This document shows, piece after piece, positions 21,049 to 33,145 of a stretch of 64,000 nt of DNA; positions within the stretch are counted from its first letter, which is position 1; each line of letters opens with the position of its first letter. A model generated the notes under the pieces. That model saw only the letters and a list, made by a program, of their open reading frames with translations, was not told the DNA's origin and searched no databases. This stretch comes from Hydrangea macrophylla (taxonomy: Eukaryota; Streptophyta; Magnoliopsida; Cornales; Hydrangeaceae). Made by a program: the position numbers and the translations under genes. The stretch spans positions 28,253,501 to 28,317,500 of the forward strand of contig CM066984.1 of assembly GCA_033977485.1 (NCBI GenBank). Reading direction: 5' to 3'.

Positions 21049-23225
21049 CTGCAAATGCAAAGGACAAAACAAATTTAAGTAAGATATGTATTACCACTTG
21101 GTGAAATTGACAAAAAGAAATGACATTTATCAGTTTGATGAAATAGAAGGCACAAATACAACTTTATAAGAGATTATAATTTTAAGATTGTTCTCTTTCC
21201 ATATCATTTTGCCTTGTGCAAACTATAGTGCATTTCTGTAACAACAAACTTTAAAGAGTTGTGTTAAGCCTAGACTTCTGAAAGGAAAAGTACCCCACTT
21301 TTGTAAAAATGAGGCATGAGTCCTTATTTTAGGTATAACTGTCCAACTAACTTAGAATGGTACAATGAAAAGGCATTTCTCAGTTGTATTAAAAAGAAGG
21401 CCCAAATACAACTATATTGAGATGAAAAAGCAATGCGGCCAAGGAAGCAAGGATTCTTCATGAAGACCCATCAGAAGAATCCACAACGGATGCGTACCCC
21501 CATCCACACTGGCATAGATTCTTCTCGAGAGCGGCAAGGTGTTACTTGTTAGTTCTAATTTTTGTTTGAAAGAAGGATTTCTTAACATAAAATTTTAAAA
21601 CTTGGGGGTCAATTTAAGAATATTGGGAGTTGGCTAACACGTCAAAAAGGCTAGTGTTGCTTATGTAGCCTTTATGTTTGTTTTTCATGTCTTAATTACA
21701 TTAAAAGATCAAGACAATACAGTTGGGGCCTGTGTTGTTTGCAGGATTGATTGGGCGGATTGGACTATCCAGATTATACTGTGTTTGGTTGGGCTCTTAT
21801 TAGTATTAATAAACCAGGTATTGTGTGGTGTGGTTAACATTAGTGCCTCTCAAGAAGGATAAAACTATACCTTGGGGGGGGGAGGGGGGAGGGAATATTA
21901 AAAAACGCGGGGAATAGTGTTAGTGGGATTGTGGGATAATTTGACCATTCTACCATTGGCATATATATACCAACTATTTGGAACATTCTTCATATTACTT
22001 TAGAATTTTCTCAAACAAACGAGAGAGGCGATGAGGGCAATAGAGGAGAAGCCGGAGCAGACGACATCGGAGACAAGGCAATGATATCTTTCTCTCTCTC
22101 CAGCAGATGTAGGAACAAGGCAGACGCAAGTTCGTTTTTTTTAAAAAAAAAAAAAATCGATTTCTATACTTTTTGTTACTAGAATTGCAGATTTGCAAAG
22201 TTTATGGGTTATCCTCCTTAGATGTACAATGTTTTTGGTTTGCATGACAATTTTCTCTCGATTGTGAGTTTTAATGAAGAGAGAAAACTAACTCCACTTT
22301 CTTTCAATTTCTTTCTCCAAATTGGCAAGAAAAGGAGAGAAAAGAAAGTAGGGATTAATTAATATTTCTTAATACCCAATATACCCTTCTAGTTTAGTCT
22401 TACAACTCTTACCTAATTGTAATTTCATCCAAGTCCTAGGGCTTGTATAATACACATACGTACAATAGAAAAATTAAAACAACACGACTGCACAGAAAAA
22501 CCAGCGACTAGACCTTCTTCCAATTGCCAGGTCGCCTTCCTAGGTATGTATGGCTGAGTGTGCAGTGCATGACATGAGTGTATGGCGTGAGTGTATGACA
22601 TGTGTGTGGCGTGAGTGTATGGTGTGAGTGTATGACGTGTGTGTGTGTGCGTAGTGTATATGCTATGATGGGTGTTAATTCTTATGCCACATCGTTGTTG
22701 TTTGTAAGGGTGTTTTTTTTTTTTTTTGCATCATTGTTACTGTTTGTAGTTTTTGGGGACCGTACCATAGTGAAAACTTATTGTTATTTTTTTATTTTTT
22801 TTTTTTAACCTTATTACATGAATGCGATTTATGTTTTGTTGGACCTAAATTTGGTGACACATATTATTAATTGTTTGAAATTATTTAGTATGATTTATTA
22901 TGTTGATATGGTGATCCATATTATGTAATTTTTTATGAAATATATATTCGGTAGATTTGAATGCTATTTGGTGTTAAACAGAAAAGAAAAAGAATAGAGG
23001 GTTTTTAGTCCAAGTTATTGATGGGTGGAATGGTAACTTTATTTTCCTTTCTTTTCTTTTCTTCTCAACTTGCAAACAAGGGGAAAGAAAGTTGCTTTCT
23101 CTTCTCTCCTCAACTCCGAATCAAGATGAAAGAAAACACCATCCTTTCTCTTCTCTTCTTTTCTCTCCTCACTTATGACTTTCTCTTCTTTCTTTTCTCT
23201 CCTAAACTCCCAATCATAGCGTAAA
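21049..23225. other. Antiporter E-F intron, unassigned part
   Basis: No coding sequence found. A possible MITE-like segment starts near 21725 (GGGGCCTGTGTTGTTTGCAG), a G-rich run lies at 21876-21893, GTGTGAGTGTATG minisatellite units fill about 22540-22665, and CT-rich tracts fill 23040-23215. Confidence 0.4.
22540..22665 (+). repeat. GTGTGAGTGTATG minisatellite
   Basis: Seven or so degenerate units of GTGAGTGTATG(A/G)(C/T)GT, partly decaying to a (TG)n run. Confidence 0.75.
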
Positions 23226-23292
23226 TTTGCCCTAATCTCTTTCTACACGGTATCAGAGCCAGGTTCCGATCCTAGAAAGAGATTAGGGCAAA
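23226..23292 (+). other. Inverted LTR-end junction around an initiator tRNA-Met complement
   Basis: Two perfect 20-bp inverted arms (23226-23245 and 23273-23292, TTTGCCCTAATCTCTTTCTA) enclose CACGGTATCAGAGCC and AGGTTCCGATCC. The middle is complementary to the last 25 bases of plant initiator tRNA-Met at all but two positions, far longer than the usual 12-13-base primer site of the other elements here. The right arm is the outer end of the C6 LTR. Confidence 0.8.
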
Positions 23293-23439
23293 CTTAGGGA
23301 GACAACATGTCTTCCCTTTCTTTTATATATTCAATGTCTCAAAAAAATTAATTAAATAGAGAACCCCACTAAACCTTAAAACAAAAAATAAGCAACAATA
23401 ATAATAATAAAAATAAAAACCTCTCAACACTCCCCCTCA

Positions 23440-24785
23440 AGCTGGTGCGAAGATATCCCTCATACCCAGCTTGCTAAGAGCGAAGTGAAACTGTCTACTC
23501 CCAACTCCCTTGGTGAGAATACATGCCAATTGATCACATGTCTTCACAAAAGGAGTACATACTGTACCATTATTGAGATTTTCCTAAATGAAGTGTCTAT
23601 CTTTCTCCACATGCTTGGTTCGGTCGTGCTGAACTAGATTACGAGCTATATTAATGGCAGCCTTATTATAACAGTATAGGCGCATCGTGTCTATCTGATC
23701 GAGTCTCAGATCTTTCAGCAAAAATCTAATCCATAAAAGTTCACACACACATGGCAATAAACCTAAATTCGGCCTCAGCACTAGATCTCGCTACCACATT
23801 CTGCTTCTTACTCCGCCAAGTAAGATTACCTACCACAAAGGTACAACACCCTGAAGTGGACTTCATATCAGTAACTGAACCTACCCGATCAGCATCAGTG
23901 TATGCTTCCACTCTAAGGTGAGAATGTGTGCCAAAAAATAAGCCTTTCCCAGGAGTAGACTTTAAGTACCGAAGAATCCGGAACACAGCATCTAGATAAG
24001 ATTCACGTGGAGCGTGCATGAACTGGCTGACCACACTGAAAGCAAAAGCAATGTCAGGACGAGTATGAGCCAGATAAATAGATATCTCCCTTTGCCAACC
24101 AACACTCCACTACTATCATCACTAAGCTTCTGGTTCGGTTAGCCACTTCAATTCCCAAAAAATACTTTAGTGCTCCTAGATCTTTTATTTCGAATTCTTT
24201 GGCCAGGTACGTCTTCAACTGTTACACTTCTTCCACGTCATTCCCTGAAATATACTATGAGAGCAGTGGTCTTACCCTGTGGGGAATGCTTGATGAACAA
24301 TGTGTGATTCGCTTGACTTTGTTTAAAGTCATATCTACGCATAGCCTGAGTGAACCTCTCAAACCAAGCCCTTGGGGATTGTTTGAGACCATATAACGAC
24401 TTCCTAAGCCTGCACACTTTTCCCACTGTCTTTGAGTCCTCAAAACCAAGAGGCACATCCATATATACTTCTTCCTCAAGATCACGTGTAAGAAGGCATT
24501 CTTCCCATCAAACCAGTGAAAAGGCCAATCAAGATTGGCTGCAAGTGAGAGACGTATCCTGACTGAGTTCATCTTAGCAGCTAGTGCAAATGTCTCCTCA
24601 TAATCCACCCCATATATTTGAGTGAAGCCCTTTGCAACAAGGCAGGCTTTATACCTCTCAACAAAACCATCTGGCTTGTGCTTCATGGTATACACCCATT
24701 TGCACCCCACTGTTCGTTTTCCCTTAGGTAACTCTGTCAATTCCCAAGTTCCATTCTTATGAAGAGCTTTCATCTCTTTAATCAT
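23440..24785 (-). pseudogene. Copia C6 RNase H and reverse transcriptase
   Basis: RT pieces: [63 protein letters not shown]. RNase H pieces: [55 protein letters not shown] deletion removes the YVDD region around 24240, and several frameshifts occur. Confidence 0.87.
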
Positions 24786-24854
24786 GGCGAGTTTCCACTT
24801 AGGATCAGTGAGAGCATCCTGAAAATGTTTAGGTACACAAACAGAAGAAATTTT

Positions 24855-25690
24855 TTATACAAAGGCTCTATATGAGGGAGACAAGTGAGAGTAGGACACA
24901 AAGTTACATATAGGATGTTGAGTACAAGACCTAACACCTTTACGAACAGCAATGGCTACATCTAGATCATTAGACTCAATAGGAGATGGTGTATCAATAC
25001 CTGGATCTTCATCAGTTGGAGGGAATGGCAGTGGAAGAATAGGAGAAGTCGCCTCTTTAACAGGGGAAGGAGAAACAATGTCTCTAGTCTTTCTTTTACT
25101 CCATGTTCCCTTGGAATATACCAACAACTCTTTCTCCTTTAGAGCGGTTTTTTCTCCCTCTGACTCCTTCTCCTCACACCCTTTCTCTTCACACCTTTTT
25201 TCTCTCTGACTCACCGTTTTTTGTGATAGTCTCCCATTCACCCACAACAATCGTAGGCAATGTGAACACATGTATCTCTTCCTCACACCTTTGCTCCCCC
25301 TGAAGAGATAGCTGGGAATCCTGGAAATAAGACTGAGACTCAAAAAAGGTGACATCCATAGACAAACCATTTTCGAGACGGAGGATGATAACACTTATAC
25401 CCTTGAGTAAGAGAGTAACCTAGAAACACACACCGAACGGCACGAGGATCTAACTTCCCACGAGTGAGGAAAAAGTTTTCCCGAGGAGTAGTAGCATGAA
25501 TTAAACCTTTTCCCAAGATTGAGGAAAAAGTTCCATCAGCAATAAGAACTTTGTCTTGACCTGAATAGGGTGTATAAGTAGAAAAAATATCTAAAGATCT
25601 AGACATATGATCAGAGGCTCCGGAATCAATCATCCAAGGTAAGGAAGAGTGAGAAAGGAAAGCTCTCACTGAAGTGACTAAGTTACCTGA
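24855..25690 (-). pseudogene. Copia C6 protease-integrase deletion fusion and linker
   Basis: The frame reads LPWMIDSGASDHMSRSLDIF, ADGTFSSILGKG and then jumps at about 25470 directly to RGKLDPRAVRCVFLGYS, the integrase C-terminus. Preintegrase and the D-D-E core are deleted. The linker has KGCEEKESEGEK and KEKELLVYSKGTW. Confidence 0.85.
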
Positions 25691-25843
25691 ATGGGCAAAC
25701 GAAGAGGATGCAACCCTAGATGTAGACGGAGCACAACAGGCCGTCAGGTTCCAAGGAGCATCCTCAAAATCTGTGTAAGATAATGAAGCAAAATCAGAAG
25801 TAAAAGCAGTCTGATCACCTTGGGCTTGTGCAAAGTTCCCTGC

Positions 25844-26092
25844 CTAGGAATAGTGAGAGGAATTATCAGTACAAGGTGCTTTGATTCTCCCATTCACGTA
25901 GCCTATCTTCCCTCGGCTCTTCCGGAAAATGGTTATTGACTTCGACCATGCAAGGTAGTTTTGACCAGTTGAGAGAGATGTGATTTTTAAGTTAGGGTTT
26001 TCGGGTGGAGCAACAAAGGGGCTCTCGACCTTAAGCTTTTGTAAGCTAACAGTGAACTGTCTGGTAGCATCACCCATAATTCCAGAACACAA
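25844..26092 (-). pseudogene. Copia C6 gag N-terminus
   Basis: About 80 residues with FVAPPENPNLKITSLSTGQN and YLAWSKSITIFRKSRGKIGY, the N-terminal nucleocapsid-precursor region. It stops near 25844 and is followed by the pre-protease segment, so the middle of gag is missing. Close to the gag of C8. Confidence 0.82.
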
Positions 26093-28428
26093 AAGAAACC
26101 CTCAACAACCACAAACAAATGGAAAAGATAGAAAACGACATCAATCGTAAGCAATCCATGCACAATCTCAACTCATAGCACCAAATAGGGTGCAAAAGGA
26201 TCAGTCAAAGCTGATCAGGTGTCCATATAAGGACCCAAAAAAGGGCGGAGAATTCAAACGCCGATCAAAATAAGAGTTTCGTAATGATGTATGTGTGATA
26301 TACTTGGCTACTGAAACTAATTGGGGCTAGAAAGAAAAAAAAGTTTTTGGAGAGAGATGGTTACTTTGTTGACTTTGATGTCACTTTACTTTGACAGCAC
26401 TCACATTTATCATTAAGTTTTTTCCAGTTTTTTAATGTAAAATTGAGCTGTGATGGGAATTTTGCTCAGCTATGTACTTGTCATAAGAGTTGGTATAGTT
26501 TGAAATTCATAGATACTTGTGGGTTATGATCATCATGCAGAAGAAGTGATCTTTTCACATTTGGGACTGTCTGGAATATTAAACATGTTTTGATGTTCCA
26601 CATATGTAGGACAATAGGTTGGTTGGGCCACAAACCTCCATATATATATATATATATATTCCTACCTTAGTCTCTTCCGTATATCTCACACCAAGACACA
26701 CACTCTCTCTCTCTCTCTTTGCCCCTCTTTCTCAGGTTCACTCATGTATATTTGTGGTAGACTCAACGTCCATGAATGATTGGTTTGGTTTAGAATTAAG
26801 TAACAATCACATGACTGATTAGTATCATGTGCGTGGATAATTATACTAAGCACTCCAAATCCATTTTCACATCCATTTTGGGAGATTTTGTCTTTCATAT
26901 TTTCATTGAGATGTATATGATTAGAAGTCATCAATGCTAGATCTGAACCTTTACTTGGATTAAATAAATCACATTTTTTAGAAACTATGGTAAAGGGTTT
27001 TTTTTTACTGTTTGTCAAAGATGTGATTTGGACTCTTGGGAGTTTTTAGTGGGGTGGTGTAACTGTTATCTATCAATAAAATGTCTTCCTTGTTTATTGT
27101 TGTTCTTGTTTATTGTTGTTCTTATACCATATTCAAAAGCCCTTTGATGTTTTTCTTTGTTTAAGTGGTACAAAATAAAGCAATTTTTTCCTTCAGGCTT
27201 AACAACTTGGTTAGTTTATATGCTCTTGTACATCCCTTTTTATTTTTATTTTTATTTTTTAAGTCATGGATTTGTAACATGTTAAAAACAATGATATTGA
27301 CATGAGTTTTATTTGTGTTGTAACATTATTTTACAATGATATTGATATGAGTTTTACATTTTGTTACCAGATATATTTTGTCAAAGACTAGCATTGCATA
27401 CATCTGGAATGAGCTCATCAGGATGTTAATCACAACTATTAGGCTTGCCAACCCAAGAACAAGAGTCGATCCTCAAGGCCATTAATGAAGTATCTGACAA
27501 TGATGGGAGTTGTGTGTACAAGTTCTATATAGTTTCTAGACTTTTGATTATGCAATTAATGGGGGAGGTGTGTGTACAAGTTCTATGAGTGGCACTATGC
27601 AATGTTTGTCTGAATGGGTTCTATGTTATTGGGTTCTATGTTATTGTATTGTTGTTGTTGAACCATTTGGCATTCTAAAAATGATTGGATCATTGGAATG
27701 ATGATCTTTAACACTTGAAGGTGATATTTGATAAATGTCTGTAGTTGATGTTATAGAAATGCTTAGCGTGAAGATTTTTTGGCATCTTCATGGCAATTCA
27801 GTTATTATTTTTTAAAAAAATGGCATTTTTGGAAAGTTATAGATTTATCCAGGTTTATACCATGGTCATCCAAGGACAGTATTGCACTAATTGCATTTTA
27901 TCACAGTATAATCCGGCACAAACCAAACACAGTATACAAATAATACTGCACTGTTTTATCCTGTGGTTAGTTATCCCGGGATAAGTTAACTACACTTTAT
28001 ACTATACCCCTTTATCCTATCGGCAAACAACGAGCCCTTGTAGTATAGCTTATATGGTTACATAAAAGTAATTTTTGTATGTAGTACCAACCACACCCTA
28101 GATTTTTAGAAAATTTGTTGAATCCCCCCCGCATCCACATCCCCGAAAATGCATTATTCCCCTTTTTCGTTTCTCCACTCACAGCTAGCAGGGCTCACAT
28201 TCGCAGATGGGCGAGTAGCAGCTGATAATCAAATCGATTACCTGCCCAGCTCTATAGGCATTCCAAGGGGAATTTTCCAGGTCAAGAGTGTCATGAGTGG
28301 GATAAGGAGTTGATAGAGCTTTCCCTTCCATTCCTATCTCATTTTACGTTGTGTAAACTATAGCATACATGTGTAAAAGTAGATTGTAAAGAGTTACTTT
28401 AAGAAGAGACTTAAAAACATAAACCACT
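26093..28428. other. Antiporter E-F intron, unassigned part
   Basis: No gene seen. It holds an (AT)n run at 26640-26659, a CT-rich run near 26701, a MITE-like segment ending CGGCAAACAACGAGCCC near 28036, and a short CCCCCCCCGCATCCACATCCCCG piece near 28124 that resembles the end of the hAT element at 8957. Confidence 0.4.
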
Positions 28429-29244
28429 TGTAACAACCATAAAATTTCTAAGTGTGTAAATAATTATTTTAATAATTATTTACATTTAGCAATATTATAT
28501 GAGTGTGCCTATGTAAGACACGTGTTTGAAAATTTTTTAAGTGTTTGGCGGACATAAAAATCAAATAGTTAGTCAGCCCATTTAGTTTAAATGTTACATT
28601 TTATTAATTTATATTTAATTTTTTTTAAAAAAAAGTGAAGGGTTGATATGTATTTTTTTTATATATAGTATTTACAGGCCCGTGAATGTGTCAAATAGTG
28701 TATCTGGTATTAAAATTAAGCAACCGGGGCATGAGTATCCTTTGGATTAGCGATTTTAGTGGTTTGGGTAACATTCTGAGCTCGTATTGGTCTTTTTTCT
28801 GAGCCCATAAGAAGAAAAACGGGATTATTAATATATGTGAGTGTTATAATATATGTATTGTGTGTGTATTATATGTATATACATAGATAATATATCCTAG
28901 GGTTAAATAAAAAAATAAATAAATAAATAAGAGCAGCCACAGGAGAGAAGAGAGAACAAGAGAGAAATAGATAAGAGGCCACTCTAGTCACCTAGAAGGA
29001 GAAGAAAAAGAGAAGAAAAGAGAAAAGAAAACTTAGAAGAGGAGGAATCATTAGCTTTATTCCATGTAGATGGGTGTTTATCATCATCATCATCATCATC
29101 ATCTTTCTTTTCCCAACTCGGTGAGTAAACATTTAGATTTGTAGGGTTGATTCGTAGTTTTGATCGATTTTTTATTTGTGTTCATTATAGTCTGAATAAA
29201 TCGTATGAATGGGTGTTTATATAGATATGGATCTATAGTGATAT

Positions 29245-29282
<38 letters not shown>

Positions 29283-31365
29283 AAAGTTGGGTATGAGTTA
29301 TTTGGAAAATTAAAGAAAAAAAATAAAGACCAACAAAAATTCGATTTTGGGTAAAATTGAAGAAAACTCTCAGATCTGTTTTAGAACAAATTCGTATTAA
29401 TTCATACATTTCGTTTTTAGTAAAACCGTCCGCGTAGGTCAATGTAAAATACGATTCTGCACGTATTTCGTCTAATGGTGTTTTTCCCAATTCTGCACCG
29501 TGGGCAGAAATTCATATTACAGTAGCAGTAAATGTCAACTCCGAATTTCGAATTATGTTTATGAAAAGTGTTAGAGATGTTTCCTTGTGCAGAATTATTA
29601 TGAGGAACAATTTCAACCCAGGTTGGTTTTGGGGCTATTTAATATAAGGTCTGTTTGGGACTGTTTTAAATAGTACTATTGAGTGCCAATTTTAAATGCT
29701 ACAATTTATGCTATGTGCAATATTAAATGATGATTATGGAAATACTACGTTAGAGACGTGAATAGAATTTTGGCGCAAAGGCCTTATCGTGAATAATCGG
29801 ATAATGATAATCCATGGAATAAATGATACATTCCCGAGGTGGTTAATGACGTGATTAAACCCTCATGCATGGGTACTTATGTGAAATAACGTAGATGGTA
29901 AAAAAAATGTTTCAAGTTCCTTAGTGTTCACCGCTCTCCGTTGCGTGATATGTTTTTTTTGGTAGCTCGACTTGCTGAGTATACCCTTTTTGCCAGTGGC
30001 TTCGTGATCAAGCTGGCCTAAGCCTTATGCTCGGCTTAATTTATAGACGTCTAGGCATATTGACTGGCCTTCTGTGTGTATACATGGTTTAGTTGATACC
30101 CCAACCAAACTGGCATCAGACTGGATGTTGGTATTATGTATGTGTGGGTTGTACCATGGAGGGTGGCCAAGTGGTGAAATTAGGAAATTGAATAATGAAT
30201 CATTCATAAAAAGTAAATTCACCGTGAGTAGGGTAACCTTAGTGGTGAACCTAGGGCAAGGAAAAAATGACAGTGATTGTAGAGCGTTAAATACAAATGG
30301 ATAAACTGTTGCGAAACATGAAATTGAAAACTCGAAATGGTTATCGTGGCATAATGCGAAAGAAATTGATAAAATGATTTGGTATTGGAGAATTGCTTAT
30401 TATGATACTAAGGATTTATGCTAACTCTCGAATTGCAGGATGATGGGCCCACTAACCGTTGTATGCAGGCTACGGCTCACTATGTTATTTAAGAGTAAGT
30501 GTTTCTATTTACTTTGTGGGTGGAACGAACTGCCGCCGTGACTCGGGGAAACTATCGATTGTCCTCACTCACGTGTGGAACTACAGTTCTGCCTAAAACT
30601 CTATATGTGTTTGTGGTCAAGAAAGGGAGGGAGCCCAGCAAATTCCCAACCTCAGGGAAATTTATTGGGTATTATTATGTTAATTGATTATTGTTGGGTT
30701 GGAGTCGAGGGGACCACGATTGATCCTTGAGACTGGGGCATGTTTACTCATACCAGTGTTGTTATACAATGCTGACCCGTGTGATGTTTATCATGCGGGG
30801 GTGTTTCTCATAAACGCAGCCGTTTTGCAGATTAAAGAGTAGAGCGGTATAACTATTGGATTGCATGGATTTGCTTGAAGGCTTGAAGACCTTTAATGTT
30901 CATTTGCTATTTTCATTTATTTGGCATTGTGGGCCATTATTGTAGTTGGTATTGGGACGTTTAGTAGCTCTGACCAGAGATTGTAATAGAAGTTATTCTT
31001 TCAAAGCTTTAATTGTAACTGAAAAGATTTTTATTCTCAATGAGAATTTAGAAATGTTTATTCAGCTTTTGCTTTTCAATTTAAGTGATTCAGTTGATGT
31101 AGCTTTAATCAAATAGATTTAAGAATTTTCGGATACGCGTGAATGTTTTTTTTTTAAATGGAAATGTGGTGGTTTTGTTTTAAAAACATTAAATGGAGAT
31201 TTATTACAAATGTTTTAATCAAGTTTTTAAGAACAGATCTATTTTCATTAAAAGTTTTAATAGGATGGGCTTCGTGGTGTTCACTCCGATAGTTGGCCAG
31301 TCGAATAGTAGTCTAGATTTAGTTCTATGCTGATTATTTGGCTTTCCAAAAATTGGGGTGTGACA
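28429..31365 (+). mobile_element. Solo LTR of a gypsy-type element (2937 bp)
   Basis: Runs from TGTAACAACC to GGGGTGTGACA with no internal region on either side. Flanks are CCACT (28424-28428) and CCACC (31366-31370), a target duplication with one change. The first 2.1 kb matches the copy at 148-2167. (ATC)n at 29082-29104 and (AT)n at 29248-29279 lie inside. It probably arose by recombination between the two LTRs of a full element. Confidence 0.8.
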
Positions 31366-32057
31366 CCACCACTCAGTAAGAAAGAGACTTGAGTCCTTAT
31401 TTTCGGATATGTTCGTCCAGCAAACTTAGAAGAGTCTCCCGAGATATTTTATGACCTATCCCTTCATAAATCGCAGCATACTCTGGTGGGATTATTCCTT
31501 ACTCTTTGTGAAATAACCTAAATTTTATCCAGTAAAGTCAATGGTCAATTATGTCTTGGACTTTGCTCTTTTGCACAGAAAAAGTTTCTAGTTCTTTTTT
31601 CTCTTGGAGAGGGGAATGAGTGGGCAGAACTTACTGCTTATTCGGCTAAATAAATTTTAATGAATTCTATATGAACAAGTATGATGTAAAATGTCGACAA
31701 GCTTCGGGCACCAAAAAAAAGTGAAACAGAATAAACAGTAGCTGGAATTCGGCTCTTCATTTCACAAAGCAAATTGTACATATACAAAATTTTACAGGAT
31801 CAGAGGTTCTTCCTTGAGTTTTAAGTGCTCCGCACAAAGTTGAAGCGAAAAAACCATAAACGCAATTCATGATTGTGAGGATACATTTCATGCACAGATC
31901 CACAATTAGATACAAAATATAGTTGTATGCTCGTATAAATAATATGACCAGAGAGAGAGAGAGAGAGAGAGGGTGATGTCTATCAGACCATGGGGGCGCT
32001 TATTTCCACCAAAAAATAAAATAAAAATGAAGTACAAATTTCAAAATAAGCTCATAC
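31366..32057. other. Antiporter intron left of exon E
   Basis: No gene or transposon recognised; a (GA)n run lies at 31950-31971. It is the 5' part of the E-F intron in the gene's sense. Confidence 0.5.
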
Positions 32058-32102
32058 CTTAAGATGAAAATTAATGTATTAGCAATATAGGAGACCATTT
32101 CC
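32058..32102 (-). CDS. SOS1: SOS1-like antiporter exon E
   Basis: A 45-base exon encoding EMVSYIANTLIFIL with a split Trp codon before and a split Ser codon after. Acceptor ttttgcag, donor gtatga. This is a membrane helix typical of the family. The next intron is 11009 bases and holds copia C6 and a 2.9-kb solo LTR. Confidence 0.92.
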
Positions 32103-32811
32103 CTGCAAAAGCAGGAAACAACTAAATTTGACCACTTTTTAAGTTGACATAAACAGAGTACTCAAGGTGGAGATAATGAGCACAAATTAGGTATGTCAGC
32201 AAAATTCAGCGACTAGCCAGACGATCCTCAAATAGACCAACAAAGTTTGCCAATAAATTGGATCTCTCACAATAAGAATATCCTTGAGGAGATCTGGACT
32301 AATCTTTGCAAGAAGCTATAAGTTTCTCTGCAAAAAAATTGATCTCATGAACACCCCACCACAAATTTCTCTTCAATGACGTACCAAATTTTGTGTTTGG
32401 AAGTGTTGCCACATTTGTGGCTCGTTTGAGATATCTTTTGGGGGTGGCCAACAACCATTTATAAGTGATTATTTAAGCAGTTGTGACCGTTTGGATTAGC
32501 TTTTTCGCTGTGTTTTGAAAAATCTGATTCCTTTATTTCTTAGAAACCTCTAATTTGTAGCGTTTTAAAAAAAATCTCTAATTCCAAAAAGTGGTTATTT
32601 CAAAAGCTAACCCAAATAGGCTCTAATTCATACTTTTTATACATTGAAACTACTTTATGGTAAAAGATAGCATATGCATTTGATACGGTTTTTTCCTTTC
32701 ACAAAGAACTGAGCACGATGTACTATTGAGAACTCCACTCACCCCTTGGACCTTTAAACCCGATAACCAGACAAGTTACTAGAAACAGAAATAAAAGGAC
32801 ATGAGAGATAC
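32103..32811. other. Antiporter D-E intron
   Basis: A 709-base intron with ordinary AT-rich sequence. I see no transposon ends or coding frame. Confidence 0.6.
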
Positions 32812-32877
32812 CAAAAGTGATGCAAACTCTGTTGACCATCACCCTTAAATGCAGTCTTAGCAACGGCAGCGTAGAAC
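32812..32877 (-). CDS. SOS1: SOS1-like antiporter exon D
   Basis: A 66-base exon encoding FYAAVAKTAFKGDGQQSLHH and F, with a split Met codon before and a split Trp codon after. Acceptor gggcag, donor gtatct. FYAA and SLHHFW are hallmark SOS1/NHX7 residues. The intron to exon E is 709 bases. Confidence 0.93.
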
Positions 32878-32952
32878 CTGCCCATACATAATTATATCAA
32901 GACACCTTGTTGTACAAGATGCACAGAAATTCCATTAAACAATTCAACTTAC

Positions 32953-33005
32953 ATCCCCAAAGTCATCACAGTCAAAACACCAGAAACGTCAGCTCCTTCT
33001 TGAGC
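32953..33005 (-). CDS. SOS1: SOS1-like antiporter exon C
   Basis: A 53-base exon encoding AQEGADVSGVLTVMTLG plus two bases of the next Met codon. Acceptor tgtgatag, donor gtaagt. It follows exon B in phase 0 and is separated from exon D by only 75 bases. SGVLTVMTLGM is a signature of the SOS1 membrane domain. Confidence 0.93.
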
Positions 33006-33145
33006 CTATCACATAAAATAGCGTAGGTTAAAAACACGTAAGCTGCTTCCACACAACAGTTATGAGACAAAACCACTTAAAGATCTATATAGATATTACA
33101 GTCCACCTCAACTACATCAATTATGCAGACAAAGTAAACAAATTT

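Larger units (their letters stand above)
23273..26092 (-). mobile_element. Ty1/copia element C6 with two internal deletions
   Basis: Minus order: gag N-terminus (25844-26092), protease fused to integrase C-terminus (25340-25690), linker, RT, RNase H, polypurine tract (from 23430) and 3' LTR (about 23273-23429). The gag centre with zinc knuckle and the whole integrase core are gone. The 5' LTR and primer site were not found to the right. Confidence 0.87.
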
